Assembly (NCBI RefSeq): GCF_900172325.1
Contig: NZ_FWFR01000001.1
Span: 2,186,335 to 2,250,334 of the forward strand
Source: Oceanibacterium hippocampi
Lineage (GTDB): Bacteria; Pseudomonadota; Alphaproteobacteria; Sneathiellales; Sneathiellaceae
Reading direction: 5' to 3'
Length of the DNA: 64,000 nucleotides
This document shows, piece after piece, positions 20,036 through 29,679 of this stretch. Each line of letters opens with the position of its first letter. The first letter of the stretch is position 1. The position numbers and the translations under genes were made by a program. The notes under the pieces were generated by a model. The model ran no database searches and had not been told where the DNA came from. It worked only from the letters and a program-made list of their open reading frames with translations.

Positions 20036-21823
20036 ATGCATCGCTATCGCACTCACAATTGCGGTGAGCTCCGCACCACCCATGTCGGAGACACCGTGCG
20101 GCTTTCAGGCTGGGTGCACCGCAAGCGGGATCACGGCAACCTGATGTTCGTTGACCTGCGTGATCATTACGGCATTACGCAGTGCGTGGTCGAGTCCGAC
20201 AGCGCGCATTTCCCGATCCTGGAGCGTTTGCGGCCGGAAAGCGTCGTCACCATGACCGGCCGCGTCGTCATGCGGAGCGAGGAGACGGTCAACCGCGACC
20301 TCGATACCGGCGAGGTCGAGCTCCGGATCGACACGATGGAAGTCGACTCGAACGCCGACGAACTGCCGATGCCGGTCTTCGGCGAGCACGACTATCCGGA
20401 GGATATCCGGCTGCGCTACCGCTTCCTCGACCTGCGGCGCGAGAACCTGCATCGCAACATCGTGCTGCGCTCGAAGGTCATCTCGTCGCTGCGCCGGCGC
20501 ATGACCGATCTCGGCTTCATGGAATTCCAGACGCCGATCCTGACCGCCTCGTCGCCCGAGGGCGCACGCGACTTCCTGGTGCCGAGCCGGATGCATCCGG
20601 GCCAGTTCTACGCCCTGCCGCAGGCACCGCAGCAGTTCAAGCAGCTCATCATGGTGTCCGGCTTCGACCGCTATTTCCAGATCGCGCCCTGTTTCCGCGA
20701 CGAGGACGCGCGCGCCGACCGGAGCCCGGGCGAGTTCTACCAGCTCGACATCGAGATGGCCTTCGTCGAGCAGGAAGATGTCTTCGCCGCCGTCGAACCG
20801 GTGATGGCGGGCGTGTTCCAGGAATTCGCCGGCGAGCGCCAAGTGCCGACGCCGTTCCCGCGCATCAGCTATCGCGACGCGATGCTGCGTTATGGCAGCG
20901 ACAAGCCGGACCTGCGCAACCCGATCGAGATCGTCGACACGACCGAGGCGTTCCGGGGCGGCGGCTTCGGGATCTTCGCCCGCGCCATCGAGGGCGGAGC
21001 CGTGGTGCGCGCCATCCCCGCGCCCGGCGCGGCGGCGCAGCCGCGCAGCTTCTTCGACAAGATGAACGACTGGGCCCGGGGCGAGGGCGCGGCCGGTCTC
21101 GGCTACGTCGTCTATCGCGACGGCGAGCCGCAGGGCCCGATCGCCAAGAACCTGGGGGCCGAGCGCTGCGAGCGGATCCGCCAGGAATGCGGGGCGAGCG
21201 ACGGTGATGCGATCTTCTTCGCCTGCGATAAGCCGGCCGGCGCGGCCTCGCTCGCCGGAAAGGCGCGCATGCGGATCGGCGAGCAGCTCGATCTCTGCGA
21301 GAAGAATGTCTTCCGCTTCTGCTGGATCGTCGATTACCCGATGTACGAGTACAACGAGATCGATAAGAAGATCGAGTTCAGCCACAACCCGTTCTCGATG
21401 CCCCAGGGCGGGCTCGAGGCGCTGGAGACGATGGATCCGCTGGATATCCTTGCCTACCAGTACGACATCGTCTGCAACGGTGTGGAACTGTCGTCGGGGG
21501 CGATCCGGAACCATCGTCCGGATATCATGCTGAAGGCCTTCGGGATCGCCGGTTACTCGGCGGAGGAAGTCGAGGAACGGTTCGGGGGCATGCTGCGCGC
21601 GTTCCGCTTCGGTGCTCCGCCGCATGGCGGCATTGCGCCGGGCGTCGACCGAATCGTCATGCAGCTGGCCGATGCGCCGAATATTCGCGAGGTCATCCTG
21701 TTCCCGATGAACCAGCAGGCTCAGGATCTCCTGATGGGCGCGCCGGCACCGGCCGAACCCAAGCATCTGCGGGAACTTCACATCCGTCTGGCGCCGCCGC
21801 CGGCAGCAAAAAGCGGGAGCTAG
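20036..21823 (+). CDS. aspS: aspartyl-tRNA synthetase
   Basis: A 595-residue class II synthetase of the bacterial type. N-terminal OB-fold anticodon domain ([20 protein letters not shown]), motif 2 region [20 protein letters not shown], the bacterial GAD insertion in the middle and motif 3 [15 protein letters not shown] close to the end. In many alphaproteobacteria this enzyme also charges tRNA-Asn (non-discriminating); the sequence alone does not settle it here. Length is standard. Confidence 0.97.
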   Translation: MHRYRTHNCGELRTTHVGDTVRLSGWVHRKRDHGNLMFVDLRDHYGITQCVVESDSAHFPILERLRPESVVTMTGRVVMRSEETVNRDLDTGEVELRIDTMEVDSNADELPMPVFGEHDYPEDIRLRYRFLDLRRENLHRNIVLRSKVISSLRRRMTDLGFMEFQTPILTASSPEGARDFLVPSRMHPGQFYALPQAPQQFKQLIMVSGFDRYFQIAPCFRDEDARADRSPGEFYQLDIEMAFVEQEDVFAAVEPVMAGVFQEFAGERQVPTPFPRISYRDAMLRYGSDKPDLRNPIEIVDTTEAFRGGGFGIFARAIEGGAVVRAIPAPGAAAQPRSFFDKMNDWARGEGAAGLGYVVYRDGEPQGPIAKNLGAERCERIRQECGASDGDAIFFACDKPAGAASLAGKARMRIGEQLDLCEKNVFRFCWIVDYPMYEYNEIDKKIEFSHNPFSMPQGGLEALETMDPLDILAYQYDIVCNGVELSSGAIRNHRPDIMLKAFGIAGYSAEEVEERFGGMLRAFRFGAPPHGGIAPGVDRIVMQLADAPNIREVILFPMNQQAQDLLMGAPAPAEPKHLRELHIRLAPPPAAKSGS

Positions 21824-21897
21824 CCGCCGCGCGAATTAAGGCATTCTAAACGGAATAGTTGCACAATGGGGTCCTTATCAGTAGGTGGTATCGCATT

Positions 21898-23559
21898 GTG
21901 GATGATCTGCGTATCCGGAGGGATCGGGATCGCTTCGTAGCGTTCTCGTTCGCGGCGGCCGACGTCCTGTTCGAACTGGACGAAGCGGGGGCGATAGTTT
22001 TTGCCTCCGGGGCCACAAAGGGTCTGTTCGGCACGGACACCGAGGCGATCACCCGGATCGCCTTCCTCGATCTCCTGCATCCGGCCGACAGGCGGACGGT
22101 CGATTTCGCGATCCGGAGCCTGCAGCCCGGCCACAGGCTGGAGCCCATGCGGGTGCGGCCGAACGGGTCCGAGGTCGCGGTGCTGCTGGGCGGCTGCCGG
22201 CTCGGCGAACCGGACAATCACTGCTTCGTCACCTTCTCCGCCAACAATTCCTCGATCGACGATGTCGATCCGTCCCAGGTCGACGCCGAGACCGGTCTGC
22301 TCAATCGCGACAGTTTCCTCCGTCGCGCCCAGGAGCAGCGGCGCGTCGCGGCGAAGAGCAAGCGCAGCAGCGCGATCAACCTCCTCGACATTACCGGGCT
22401 CGACAGCCTTGGCGCGGAGAAGTCGGAGGAGGAAACGGCGAAATTCCTCTCCGATCTTGGCTCCCTGATGCGCGCCAACGCGATCGGCGGCGCCCTTGCC
22501 GGGCGCCTCGGCGATTCCAAGTTCGCGGTGCTCAGCGGCGAGAACGCGGTTGCCGGCGATATCGAACGCGGCTTCAACGAACTCGTTGCCGAAAGCGGCG
22601 GCGGCGGTGCGCTCTCGCTCTCCAGCGCCCAGGTTTCGCTGGATGGCAAGGGCTTGAGCGACGATCAGAGCGCTCGGGCGCTGATCTTCACGATCAACAG
22701 TTTCGCCCGCTCGGCGCCCGGTGAATTCTCGATTTCCGATCTCGACGGTGCCTGGAAGAACGAGGCGCTCGCCAACCTGCGCCGGGGTGCCGAACTGAAG
22801 AAGATGTTCGACAGCGGGGCGTTCAACATCGTCTTTCAGCCGATCGTCGACCTGAAGTCCCGCGTCCCGCATCATTTCGAGGTGCTGACCCGCTTCGAGG
22901 GCGACAGTTCCCCCTACCAGGATATCGTCTTCGCCGAGGATATCGGGCTCATCCTCGAACTTGATCTCGCGGTGTGCCGCAAGGCGATCGACTATCTGAA
23001 AGGCTGCGATACCGCCGTCGCGCCGAATCTCGCGATCAACCTCTCGGCCCGTTCACTGTCGAGCGACGGCTTCGTCGACAAGCTCCTGGGCGAGCTGGAA
23101 CAGTTCGGCGAGGACCACAAGTCGATCAGCTTCGAGGTCACGGAATCGACCGAAATCGACAATCTCGACCGCATGAACCAGATTCTCGGCAGGTTGCGGG
23201 GCCTTGGCTACCAGGTCGGCCTCGACGATTTCGGCGCCGGCGCCGCCTCGCTCTCCTACATACAGGCGCTCGAGATCGACATCGTGAAGCTCGACGGGAA
23301 ATATATCCGCAAGATGATCGACAGCCCGCGCGACCGGGCCATTCTCCGCTCGATGGCCGTGCTGTGCGAGGAACTTGGCGTGAAGACCGTGGCGGAGATG
23401 GTGGAAACCGAGGAGCAGGCGGTTTCCCTCGCCGATATCGGCATCACCTACGGACAGGGCTGGCTCTTCGGCAAGCCCATCCCGACGGTGCCGGCACCAC
23501 CCGTGTCGTCCGCCTCGGCGCGGGTCGATCGCGCCTGGCGTCGCCGGAGCATTGCCTGA
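21898..23559 (+). CDS. PAS / degenerate GGDEF / EAL signalling protein
   Basis: A 553-residue protein with no signal or membrane segment. A PAS-like sensor (DVLFELDEAGAIVFASGATKG), a degenerate GGDEF domain whose signature is reduced to RLGDSKFAVL, and a C-terminal EAL domain from about residue 290. The EAL part keeps the residues needed for c-di-GMP hydrolysis: FEVLTRFEG in place of EALLR, NLAINLSARSL, SFEVTES, GLDDFGAG, DIVKLDG, TVAEMVE and YGQGWLFGKP. It is therefore probably an active phosphodiesterase controlled by PAS and GGDEF input. GTG start chosen for AGGTGG nine bases upstream; a TTG at 21859 lacks one. Confidence 0.88.
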   Translation: MDDLRIRRDRDRFVAFSFAAADVLFELDEAGAIVFASGATKGLFGTDTEAITRIAFLDLLHPADRRTVDFAIRSLQPGHRLEPMRVRPNGSEVAVLLGGCRLGEPDNHCFVTFSANNSSIDDVDPSQVDAETGLLNRDSFLRRAQEQRRVAAKSKRSSAINLLDITGLDSLGAEKSEEETAKFLSDLGSLMRANAIGGALAGRLGDSKFAVLSGENAVAGDIERGFNELVAESGGGGALSLSSAQVSLDGKGLSDDQSARALIFTINSFARSAPGEFSISDLDGAWKNEALANLRRGAELKKMFDSGAFNIVFQPIVDLKSRVPHHFEVLTRFEGDSSPYQDIVFAEDIGLILELDLAVCRKAIDYLKGCDTAVAPNLAINLSARSLSSDGFVDKLLGELEQFGEDHKSISFEVTESTEIDNLDRMNQILGRLRGLGYQVGLDDFGAGAASLSYIQALEIDIVKLDGKYIRKMIDSPRDRAILRSMAVLCEELGVKTVAEMVETEEQAVSLADIGITYGQGWLFGKPIPTVPAPPVSSASARVDRAWRRRSIA

Positions 23560-23644
23560 TCGCGACGACGGGATGCCCGTCCGGCAAAAATCGGCGCGCC
23601 CCGTACGAATCATGGAGCGCGCCAGTTTCAGGGAGGCTTCTGAC

Positions 23645-23667
23645 ACGGGGCCATGATCGGGCCCCGT
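23645..23667. terminator. bidirectional terminator-like hairpin
   Basis: ACGGGGCC, seven-base loop, GGCCCCGT between the convergent EAL and nrdJ genes. Stem of eight pairs, mostly G-C; no T run on either strand. Confidence 0.45.
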
Positions 23668-23738
23668 ACGCGAACGCTACCCTACGCTAATCGTCCGAAC
23701 CCTCGGACTTCCCGGCAAACCGGCAAGCGCGCGGCGGC

Positions 23739-26700
23739 TCAGGAACAGCCGCTCGTGGCGCCGCAGGTATTGCATTTCAGGCAGGTCCCGTTGCGGACCA
23801 GGGTGAAGTTGCCGCACTCTCCGCAGGCATCGCCCTCGTATCCCTTCATCCGCGCCTCGGTGACCTGGTTGATCCGGCTGCCCGTGCCGCCGCCCGCGAC
23901 CGATGCCGCCGCCTGGCTCGCACCGGCTGCCACCGCCGACGCGCCGCGCGTCGCCTGGCGGCCGGCGCCGCCGTGCAGGACATAGAGATTCGACCGGACA
24001 TAGCCGTTCGAGGCCAGCGCGACGACGCGGTCGTAATCGGCGATGCCGCCGGCGCCTTCCTCGGTTTCCGCCTGTACGCCGCTCATCATGCCCGCGCTTT
24101 GCCGTTCGCCGCTGCCGATGCTGTCGAGGCGCAGGTCCTCGGGCTCGACATGGGCGAGATCGTTGCGCCCGAGATAGGAGACCGCGAGTTCGCGGAAGAC
24201 ATAGTCGAGGATCGAGGTCGACATCTTGATCGCGTCGTTGCCCTCGACGATGCCCGAAGGCTCGAAGCGGGTGAAGGTGAAGGCATCGACGAATTCTTCC
24301 AGCGGCACGCCGTATTGCAGGCCGATCGAGATGGCGATCGCGAAATTGTTCATCATGCTGCGGAAGGCGGCGCCCTCCTTGTGCATGTCGACGAAGATCT
24401 CGCCGAGCGCGCCGTCGTCGTATTCGCCGGTCCGAAGATAGACCTTGTGACCGCCGACGACCGCCTTCTGGGTATAGCCCTTGCGCCGGAGCGGCAGCCG
24501 CTTGCGCTCGGACACGAAGCGCTCGACGATTCGCTCGGCGATGATCTGGGCCGACTGCGCCGCCGGCTTTGCCGCGACTTCGCCGGCGGCCTCGCCCTCG
24601 TCCGAATCGTCCTCGAGGATCGAGGCGTTGAGCGGCTGGGAAAGTTTCGAGCCGTCGCGGTAAAGCGCATTGGCCTTGAGGCCGAGCCGCCAGGACAGCA
24701 TGTAGGCGTCCTTGCAATCCTCGACCGTGGCGCTGTTCGGCATGTTGATGGTCTTCGAGATCGCCCCCGAGATGAAGGGCTGTGCCGCCGCCATCATGCG
24801 GATATGGCTTTCCGCCGACAGGTAGCGCCGGCCGATCCGGCCGCACGGGCTTGCGCAGTCGAAGACCGGCAGGTGCTCTTCCTTCAGGTGCGGCGCGCCT
24901 TCCACCGTCATGGCGCCGCAGCAGTGGATATTGGCGGTCTCGATCTCGCCCCGGCTGTAGCCGAGGGCGGCCAGCAGATCGAAGCCGGGATCGTTCAGCG
25001 CGGCCGCGTCGAGGCCGAGCGTCTCGGTGCAGAAGGCCTCGCCCAGCGTCCATTTGTTGAACACGAAGCGGATGTCGAAGGCGGCCTCGAGCGCGGCCTC
25101 CACCTTGTCGATCTCGGCGCTGCCGAAACCCCTGGCCCTCAGGCTGTCGTGATTGATCGCCGGCGCCCCCTCCAGGGTGCCGTGGCCGACCGCGTAGTCG
25201 GCGATGTCGGCGATCTGGGTCTCGGAATAGCCGAGCCGCGCGAGCGCGCGGGGCACGGTCTGGTTGATGATCTTGAAATAGCCGCCGCCGGCGAGCTTCT
25301 TGAACTTCACGATGGCGAAGTCGGGTTCGATCCCGGTGGTGTCGCAATCCATCACCAGGCCGATCGTGCCGGTCGGCGCGATCACCGTGGTCTGGGCGTT
25401 GCGGAAACCGTGCGCCTCGCCGCCGGCAAGCGCGGCCTGCCAGCTTTCCGCGGCGGCGCTGGCGAGCGCCGGGAAGGGGCAGTTCACGATGTCGAGCGGC
25501 ACCGGCGCGACCGCCAGTTCCTCGTATCCGTCCGCTTCGCCGCGGGCCGCGCGGGCATGGTTGCGGATTACCCGGAGCATGGCCTCCCGGTTGGCCTCGT
25601 AACCCGGGAAGGCGCCCAGTTCGCCCGCCATTTCGGCGCTCGCCTGGTAGGCGGTACCGGTCATGAAGGCGGTGATCGCGGCGCAGAAGGCGCGCCCGGC
25701 ATCGCTGTCGTAGGACATCCCGTTGGCCATCAGCAGCGCGCCGATATTGGCGTAGCCGAGGCCGAGGGTGCGGAAGCGGTAGGAAAGCTCGGCGATTCGC
25801 GCCGAGGGGAACTGCGCCATCAGCACCGAGATCTCGAGCGTGACCGTCCAGATACGGACCGCGTGGCGGAAGCCCTCGATGTCGAATTCACCGCTCTCCG
25901 CGTCGTGGAAGGTCATCAGGTTGAGCGACGCTAGGTTGCAGGCCGTGTCGTCGAGGAACATGTATTCCGAGCACGGGTTGGAGGCGTTGATGCGGCCGTC
26001 CGCGGGGCAGGTGTGCCATTCGTTGATGGTGCTGTCGAACTGGACGCCGGGGTCGGCCGACTGCCAGGCGGCCTCGCCGATCTGGTCCCACAGTTCGCGG
26101 GCGCTGACGCGCTTCTGGACCTCGCCGTCGGTGCGGCGAATCAGGTCCCAGTCGCCGTTGTCCAGCACCGCCTGCAGGAAGGCGTTGTTGAGGCGCACCG
26201 AGTTGTTCGAATTCTGCCCCGAGACGGTCAGGTAGGATTCCGAATCCCAGTCGGTGTCGTAGGTCGGAAAATCGATCGCCGTATAGCCCTGGCGGGCGAA
26301 CTGGATGACCCGCTGGACATAGTTTTCCGGAATCATCGCCTTGCGCGCCTCGATGATCGCCTGCCGGAGCGCCTTGTTCCGGCGCGGATCGAAGCGGGCC
26401 TCGCCAAGCGCCTCGTCGGCGCAGGCGCCGATCACCCTGTTCAGGTGACGCTCGGCGAGTTTCGAGCCGGCGACCAGGCTCGCCACCTTGCGTTCCTCGG
26501 CGACCTTCCAGTTGATGAAGGCCTCGACGTCCGGGTGGTCGATGTCGAGCGTCACCATCTTGGCGGCGCGCCGGGTCGTGCCGCCGGACTTGATCGCCCC
26601 GGCGGCGCGGTCGCCGATCTTCAGGAAGCTCATCAGGCCGGACGAGCGGCCGCCGCCGGACAGCGGCTCGTTCTCGCCGCGCAGCGCCGAGAAATTGGTG

Positions 26701-27395
26701 CCGGTACCGGAGCCATACTTGAACAGCCGGGCCTCGCGGACCCAGAGATCCATGATCCCGCCTTCATTGACGAGATCGTCGCCGACCGACTGGATGAAGC
26801 AGGCGTGCGGCTGCGGATGCTCGTAGGCCGAGACCGAGCGGACCGTCTCGCCGGTGACGTGGTCGACGTAGTAGTGGCCTTGCGAGGGGCCGTCGATGCC
26901 GTAGGCCCAGTGCAGCCCGGTATTGAACCATTGCGGCGAGTTCGGCGCGCCCATCTGGCGGGCCAGCATGTAGCGCATCTCGTCGTAATAGGCGCGGGCG
27001 TCGCTCTCGCCGTCGAAGTATCCGCCTTTCCAGGCCCAGTAGGTCCAGGTCCCGGCCAGCCGGTCGAAGACCTGGCGGGCGTCGCGCTCGCCGCCATAGC
27101 GCTTGCCGGCCGGCAGGTCGGCCAACGCCTGCTCGTCGGCGGTGCGCCGCCACAGCCATTTCGGGACATCGTCCTCGGCCACGGTCTTCAGGGCCGCGGG
27201 CACGCCCGCCTTGCGGAAGTACTTCTGCGCCAGCACGTCGCAGGCGACCTGCGACCAGTGCGTGGGGACGGCGATGCCGCCCTGGGCGAACACCGCCGAG
27301 CCGTCCGGATTGCGGATCTCGCTCGCCGCCTCGCGAAACGCGATCGTCTCGTAGGCGGATGCGCCTTCACTGGTGAAACGACGCTGAATACGCAT
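23739..27395 (-). CDS. nrdJ: B12-dependent ribonucleotide reductase, class II
   Basis: A 1218-residue adenosylcobalamin-dependent enzyme that reduces ribonucleotides to deoxyribonucleotides in the cytoplasm, needing no oxygen. Recognisable parts: [20 protein letters not shown] near the N-terminus, the region [40 protein letters not shown] (active-site Cys and neighbours), [20 protein letters not shown], and a Cys-rich zinc-like tail ([20 protein letters not shown]). The start at 27395 follows GGCCTCAGG; the track further upstream is not conserved-looking. Two NrdR-box-like sites overlap its promoter, see below. Confidence 0.96.
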   Translation of the reverse strand: MRIQRRFTSEGASAYETIAFREAASEIRNPDGSAVFAQGGIAVPTHWSQVACDVLAQKYFRKAGVPAALKTVAEDDVPKWLWRRTADEQALADLPAGKRYGGERDARQVFDRLAGTWTYWAWKGGYFDGESDARAYYDEMRYMLARQMGAPNSPQWFNTGLHWAYGIDGPSQGHYYVDHVTGETVRSVSAYEHPQPHACFIQSVGDDLVNEGGIMDLWVREARLFKYGSGTGTNFSALRGENEPLSGGGRSSGLMSFLKIGDRAAGAIKSGGTTRRAAKMVTLDIDHPDVEAFINWKVAEERKVASLVAGSKLAERHLNRVIGACADEALGEARFDPRRNKALRQAIIEARKAMIPENYVQRVIQFARQGYTAIDFPTYDTDWDSESYLTVSGQNSNNSVRLNNAFLQAVLDNGDWDLIRRTDGEVQKRVSARELWDQIGEAAWQSADPGVQFDSTINEWHTCPADGRINASNPCSEYMFLDDTACNLASLNLMTFHDAESGEFDIEGFRHAVRIWTVTLEISVLMAQFPSARIAELSYRFRTLGLGYANIGALLMANGMSYDSDAGRAFCAAITAFMTGTAYQASAEMAGELGAFPGYEANREAMLRVIRNHARAARGEADGYEELAVAPVPLDIVNCPFPALASAAAESWQAALAGGEAHGFRNAQTTVIAPTGTIGLVMDCDTTGIEPDFAIVKFKKLAGGGYFKIINQTVPRALARLGYSETQIADIADYAVGHGTLEGAPAINHDSLRARGFGSAEIDKVEAALEAAFDIRFVFNKWTLGEAFCTETLGLDAAALNDPGFDLLAALGYSRGEIETANIHCCGAMTVEGAPHLKEEHLPVFDCASPCGRIGRRYLSAESHIRMMAAAQPFISGAISKTINMPNSATVEDCKDAYMLSWRLGLKANALYRDGSKLSQPLNASILEDDSDEGEAAGEVAAKPAAQSAQIIAERIVERFVSERKRLPLRRKGYTQKAVVGGHKVYLRTGEYDDGALGEIFVDMHKEGAAFRSMMNNFAIAISIGLQYGVPLEEFVDAFTFTRFEPSGIVEGNDAIKMSTSILDYVFRELAVSYLGRNDLAHVEPEDLRLDSIGSGERQSAGMMSGVQAETEEGAGGIADYDRVVALASNGYVRSNLYVLHGGAGRQATRGASAVAAGASQAAASVAGGGTGSRINQVTEARMKGYEGDACGECGNFTLVRNGTCLKCNTCGATSGCS

Positions 27396-27448
27396 CCTGA
27401 GGCCCCCTAAGCCTGATTGCATGCCGCCGAATCCGGCAGAAATGCTTG

Positions 27449-27464
27449 ATACTATATTTGGTGT
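27449..27464 (-). promoter_or_regulatory. NrdR-box-like site, proximal
   Basis: Read on the minus strand: ACACCAAATATAGTAT, agreeing at 13 of 16 positions with the NrdR consensus acaCwAtATaTwGtgt. It lies 15 bases from the second box, so the two start 31 bases apart, about three helical turns, the usual geometry for NrdR. Confidence 0.65.
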
Positions 27465-27479
27465 AGCAGTGAAATTGCG

Positions 27480-27495
27480 GCACCGAATGTAGCGA
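27480..27495 (-). promoter_or_regulatory. NrdR-box-like site, distal
   Basis: Read on the minus strand: TCGCTACATTCGGTGC. It keeps the core CTA.AT...GTG, about 9 of 16 positions, and covers the likely -10 element of nrdJ. Confidence 0.5.
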
Positions 27496-27515
27496 AAACG
27501 CGAAAGCGCCGTCAA
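27486..27515 (-). promoter_or_regulatory. sigma70-type promoter of nrdJ
   Basis: Minus strand TTGACG (27515-27510), 18 bases, TACATT (27491-27486). The -10 lies inside the distal NrdR-like box, which fits repression by NrdR. Confidence 0.55.
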
Positions 27516-27718
27516 ATCCTTTCGGGCCACCGGGTGCATTGAAGGGGCTTCCGCGGGGTGCCTTCAGACTGGACGCGGGCCCGGGCGAATGCCATATTCC
27601 GCGGCGTTCCGGGAAGTCCTCGCCGTCAGACGGCCAGGCATCCGGAAAAGGCCTGTCCGCGGAGGCGGAAGCAGGGTTCCGACTGGTTGTGGCGAAACGG
27701 CGAGGCGACGGTAAAGCG

Positions 27719-28084
27719 ATGGCGACCTGGGGTACAAGGCTGTTCACCTGGCTCAACGGCGAGCCGGTCGGCGAGGATTCCTTCGGCAACCGCTATTACA
27801 CCGAGAAGGGCAAGGGCACCGGGCTCGGCGGCGCCAAGCGCCGCTGGGTGGTCTACAAGGGCCGTCCGGAAGCCTCGAAGGTGCCGGCCGAATGGCATTC
27901 CTGGCTGCATCACACCGTCGACGCGTTGCCGACGGAGCGGGCGCGCCAGCCCAAGGACTGGGAGAAGCCGCATCTGCCGAATCTGAGCGGCACCGATCAT
28001 GCCTACCGTCCGCCGGGTTCGGTGCTGGCCGAGCGCAGCCGGCCCGCCGCGACCGGCGATTACGAAGCCTGGCGCCCCGAGTAA
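27719..28084 (+). CDS. NDUFA12-like complex I subunit
   Basis: A 121-residue protein matching NDUFA12/B17.2, a supernumerary subunit of NADH:ubiquinone oxidoreductase shared by mitochondria and alphaproteobacteria. Landmarks: TWLNGEPVGEDSFGNRYY, the basic loop KRRWVVYKG, PAEWHSWLHHTVDALP and the C-terminal GDYEAWRPE. No signal or membrane helix; in the complex it binds at the matrix/cytoplasmic arm. First gene of the NDUFA12-mlaD-DUF2155 unit. Confidence 0.93.
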   Translation: MATWGTRLFTWLNGEPVGEDSFGNRYYTEKGKGTGLGGAKRRWVVYKGRPEASKVPAEWHSWLHHTVDALPTERARQPKDWEKPHLPNLSGTDHAYRPPGSVLAERSRPAATGDYEAWRPE

Positions 28085-28109
28085 CCGGGCGAGGCCGAGG
28101 GAGTATCCG

Positions 28110-28595
28110 ATGGGCAGTCATGTCGTCGAAACGGTGATCGGGGCGATCGTGCTCGCGGTCGCGGCCGTGTTCATGGTCTTTGCCTATCGGACCGCCGATC
28201 TGGGCGGCCCGGGCAATGCCATCCACCTGACCGCCAAGTTCGACCGCGTCGACGGCCTCAGTGTCGGCAGCGACGTCAGGGTCAGCGGTATCAAGGTCGG
28301 CACCATCGTCGGCCAGGACCTGGATCCCAAGAGCTACCTGGCGGTGGTCCGGATGAACGTCGACGCCGATGTCGGCCTGCCGGAGGACACCGCCGCGAAG
28401 ATCGCCAGCGAGAGCCTGCTCGGCGGGGCCTACCTGGCGCTCGAGCCGGGCGGCGCCGAGGACATGCTGAAGGACGGCGACGAGATCCAGTTCACCCAGG
28501 GCTCGGTCAGCATCATGGACCTGATCGGCCAGGCGATCTTCGGCGGTGCCGGCGGCGAGGCGACAAAGGACGGCGCGGCCGCGCCCGCCGACTGA
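28110..28595 (+). CDS. mlaD: MlaD-type lipid transport protein
   Basis: A 161-residue MCE-domain protein: an N-terminal membrane anchor (ETVIGAIVLAVAAVFMVFAY) then one MCE domain (LTAKFDRVDGLSVGSDVRVS, GIKVGTIVGQDLD, AKIASESLLGGAYLALEPGG). MlaD forms a periplasmic hexameric ring in the system keeping phospholipids out of the outer leaflet. No Mla transporter genes are near, which is usual for this alphaproteobacterial neighbourhood. GAGGGAG precedes the ATG. Confidence 0.93.
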   Translation: MGSHVVETVIGAIVLAVAAVFMVFAYRTADLGGPGNAIHLTAKFDRVDGLSVGSDVRVSGIKVGTIVGQDLDPKSYLAVVRMNVDADVGLPEDTAAKIASESLLGGAYLALEPGGAEDMLKDGDEIQFTQGSVSIMDLIGQAIFGGAGGEATKDGAAAPAD

Positions 28596-28603
28596 CGCCG
28601 ACC

Positions 28604-29083
28604 GTGCGCCAGCCCGCGATCACGCGGTGGCTTGCCGGGCTCGCGCTCGGCGCCGCCCTGGCCCTGAGCGCCGCCGCGCAGGCCCAGACGGCGACATCCA
28701 CTCCCGCGAACCCGCCGGACGGCGCCGGCGAGGCGACGGGGGCCGGGCCCACGGCGGAACGGCCGCTCGCCATCCTGCGCGGGCTCGACAAGATCACCGC
28801 CCGGATCTCGACCATAGAGGCGCCGATCGACAGCGAGGTCCGCTTCGGCACCCTGCACATGTTGGTCCGGCATTGCGAGAAGCGGCCGCCGGAAGAGCCG
28901 CCCGAGACCACGGCTTTCCTGGAAATCTGGGAACAGCTGCCGGACGAGCCCAGGGTCGTGTGGTTCTCCGGCTGGATGTTCGCCTCGAGCCCCGCGGTCA
29001 GCGCGCTCGAGCATCCGGTCTACGATGTCTGGGTCATCGACTGCAAAACCGCTTCGCCCGAGAGTCCCTCCGGCAACCGGTAG
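28604..29083 (+). CDS. DUF2155 domain exported protein
   Basis: A 159-residue protein with a signal peptide ([19 protein letters not shown]) and then the DUF2155 domain: [57 protein letters not shown] and the ending [16 protein letters not shown]. Two Cys residues in the domain may pair. Function unknown. GTG start, eight bases after mlaD. Its last 64 bases overlap the aat gene on the other strand. Confidence 0.9.
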   Translation: MRQPAITRWLAGLALGAALALSAAAQAQTATSTPANPPDGAGEATGAGPTAERPLAILRGLDKITARISTIEAPIDSEVRFGTLHMLVRHCEKRPPEEPPETTAFLEIWEQLPDEPRVVWFSGWMFASSPAVSALEHPVYDVWVIDCKTASPESPSGNR

Positions 29084-29670
29084 AAATCGCCGTTCTGCCG
29101 GAGCGCCGAGGCGAGCAGCCGGCGATAGTCCTGGCGCGGGATCTCGATCGCACCGAAGCGGGTCAGATGCTCGGTCACGAACTGGGTGTCGAGCAGCCGG
29201 AAGCCGCCAACGGAAAGCCGGACGACCAGATGGACGAGCGCCACCTTGCTGGCGTCCCGGGCTCGCGAGAACATGCTTTCGCCGAAGAAGGCGGCGCCGA
29301 GGTTGACGCCGTACAGGCCGCCGACCAGCCGGTCTTCCTGCCAGCATTCGATCGAATGGCCGTGGCCGGCCTCGTGCAGCTCGTCGTAGATCGCCATGAT
29401 CGTGTCGTTGATCCAGGTCGCGCGGCGGTTCGGCCGGGATTCGGCGCAGCCCTCGACGACCGCATGGAAGGCGCGGTCGACGGTGATCCGGAACGGATCC
29501 TGGCGGACCGTGCGGGCGAGCCGTTTGGGAATGTGGAAGCGGTCGAGCGGCAGGATGCCGCGGAAGTCCGGGTTGACCCAGTAGATCGTCGGGTCGTCGC
29601 GATCTTCCGCCATCGGGAAACGCCCCGACGCATAGGCGCGGAGCAGGGCTTCAGGCGTCAGCCCCTGCAA
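29020..29670 (-). CDS. aat: leucyl/phenylalanyl-tRNA-protein transferase
   Basis: A 216-residue N-end-rule enzyme that adds Leu or Phe to proteins with N-terminal Arg or Lys, marking them for ClpAP. Motifs: [34 protein letters not shown], the catalytic part [20 protein letters not shown] and [20 protein letters not shown], then [19 protein letters not shown]. The start is TTG, with AGGATT upstream. It is the last gene after aroQ-accB-accC. Confidence 0.94.
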   Translation of the reverse strand: MQGLTPEALLRAYASGRFPMAEDRDDPTIYWVNPDFRGILPLDRFHIPKRLARTVRQDPFRITVDRAFHAVVEGCAESRPNRRATWINDTIMAIYDELHEAGHGHSIECWQEDRLVGGLYGVNLGAAFFGESMFSRARDASKVALVHLVVRLSVGGFRLLDTQFVTEHLTRFGAIEIPRQDYRRLLASALRQNGDFYRLPEGLSGEAVLQSMTQTS

Positions 29671-29679
29671 TTGATAATC

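Larger units (their letters stand above)
27396..27718. other. intergenic region between nrdJ and NDUFA12 gene
   Basis: Besides the nrdJ promoter and NrdR-like boxes described separately I see no gene here. The plus-strand frame that runs into the NDUFA12 gene is not conserved in appearance before its ATG. No cobalamin riboswitch was recognised. Confidence 0.6.

Noticed and set aside
27396-27718. cobalamin riboswitch upstream of nrdJ
   Set aside because: No B12-box-like sequence was found; NrdR-like boxes explain the region better.
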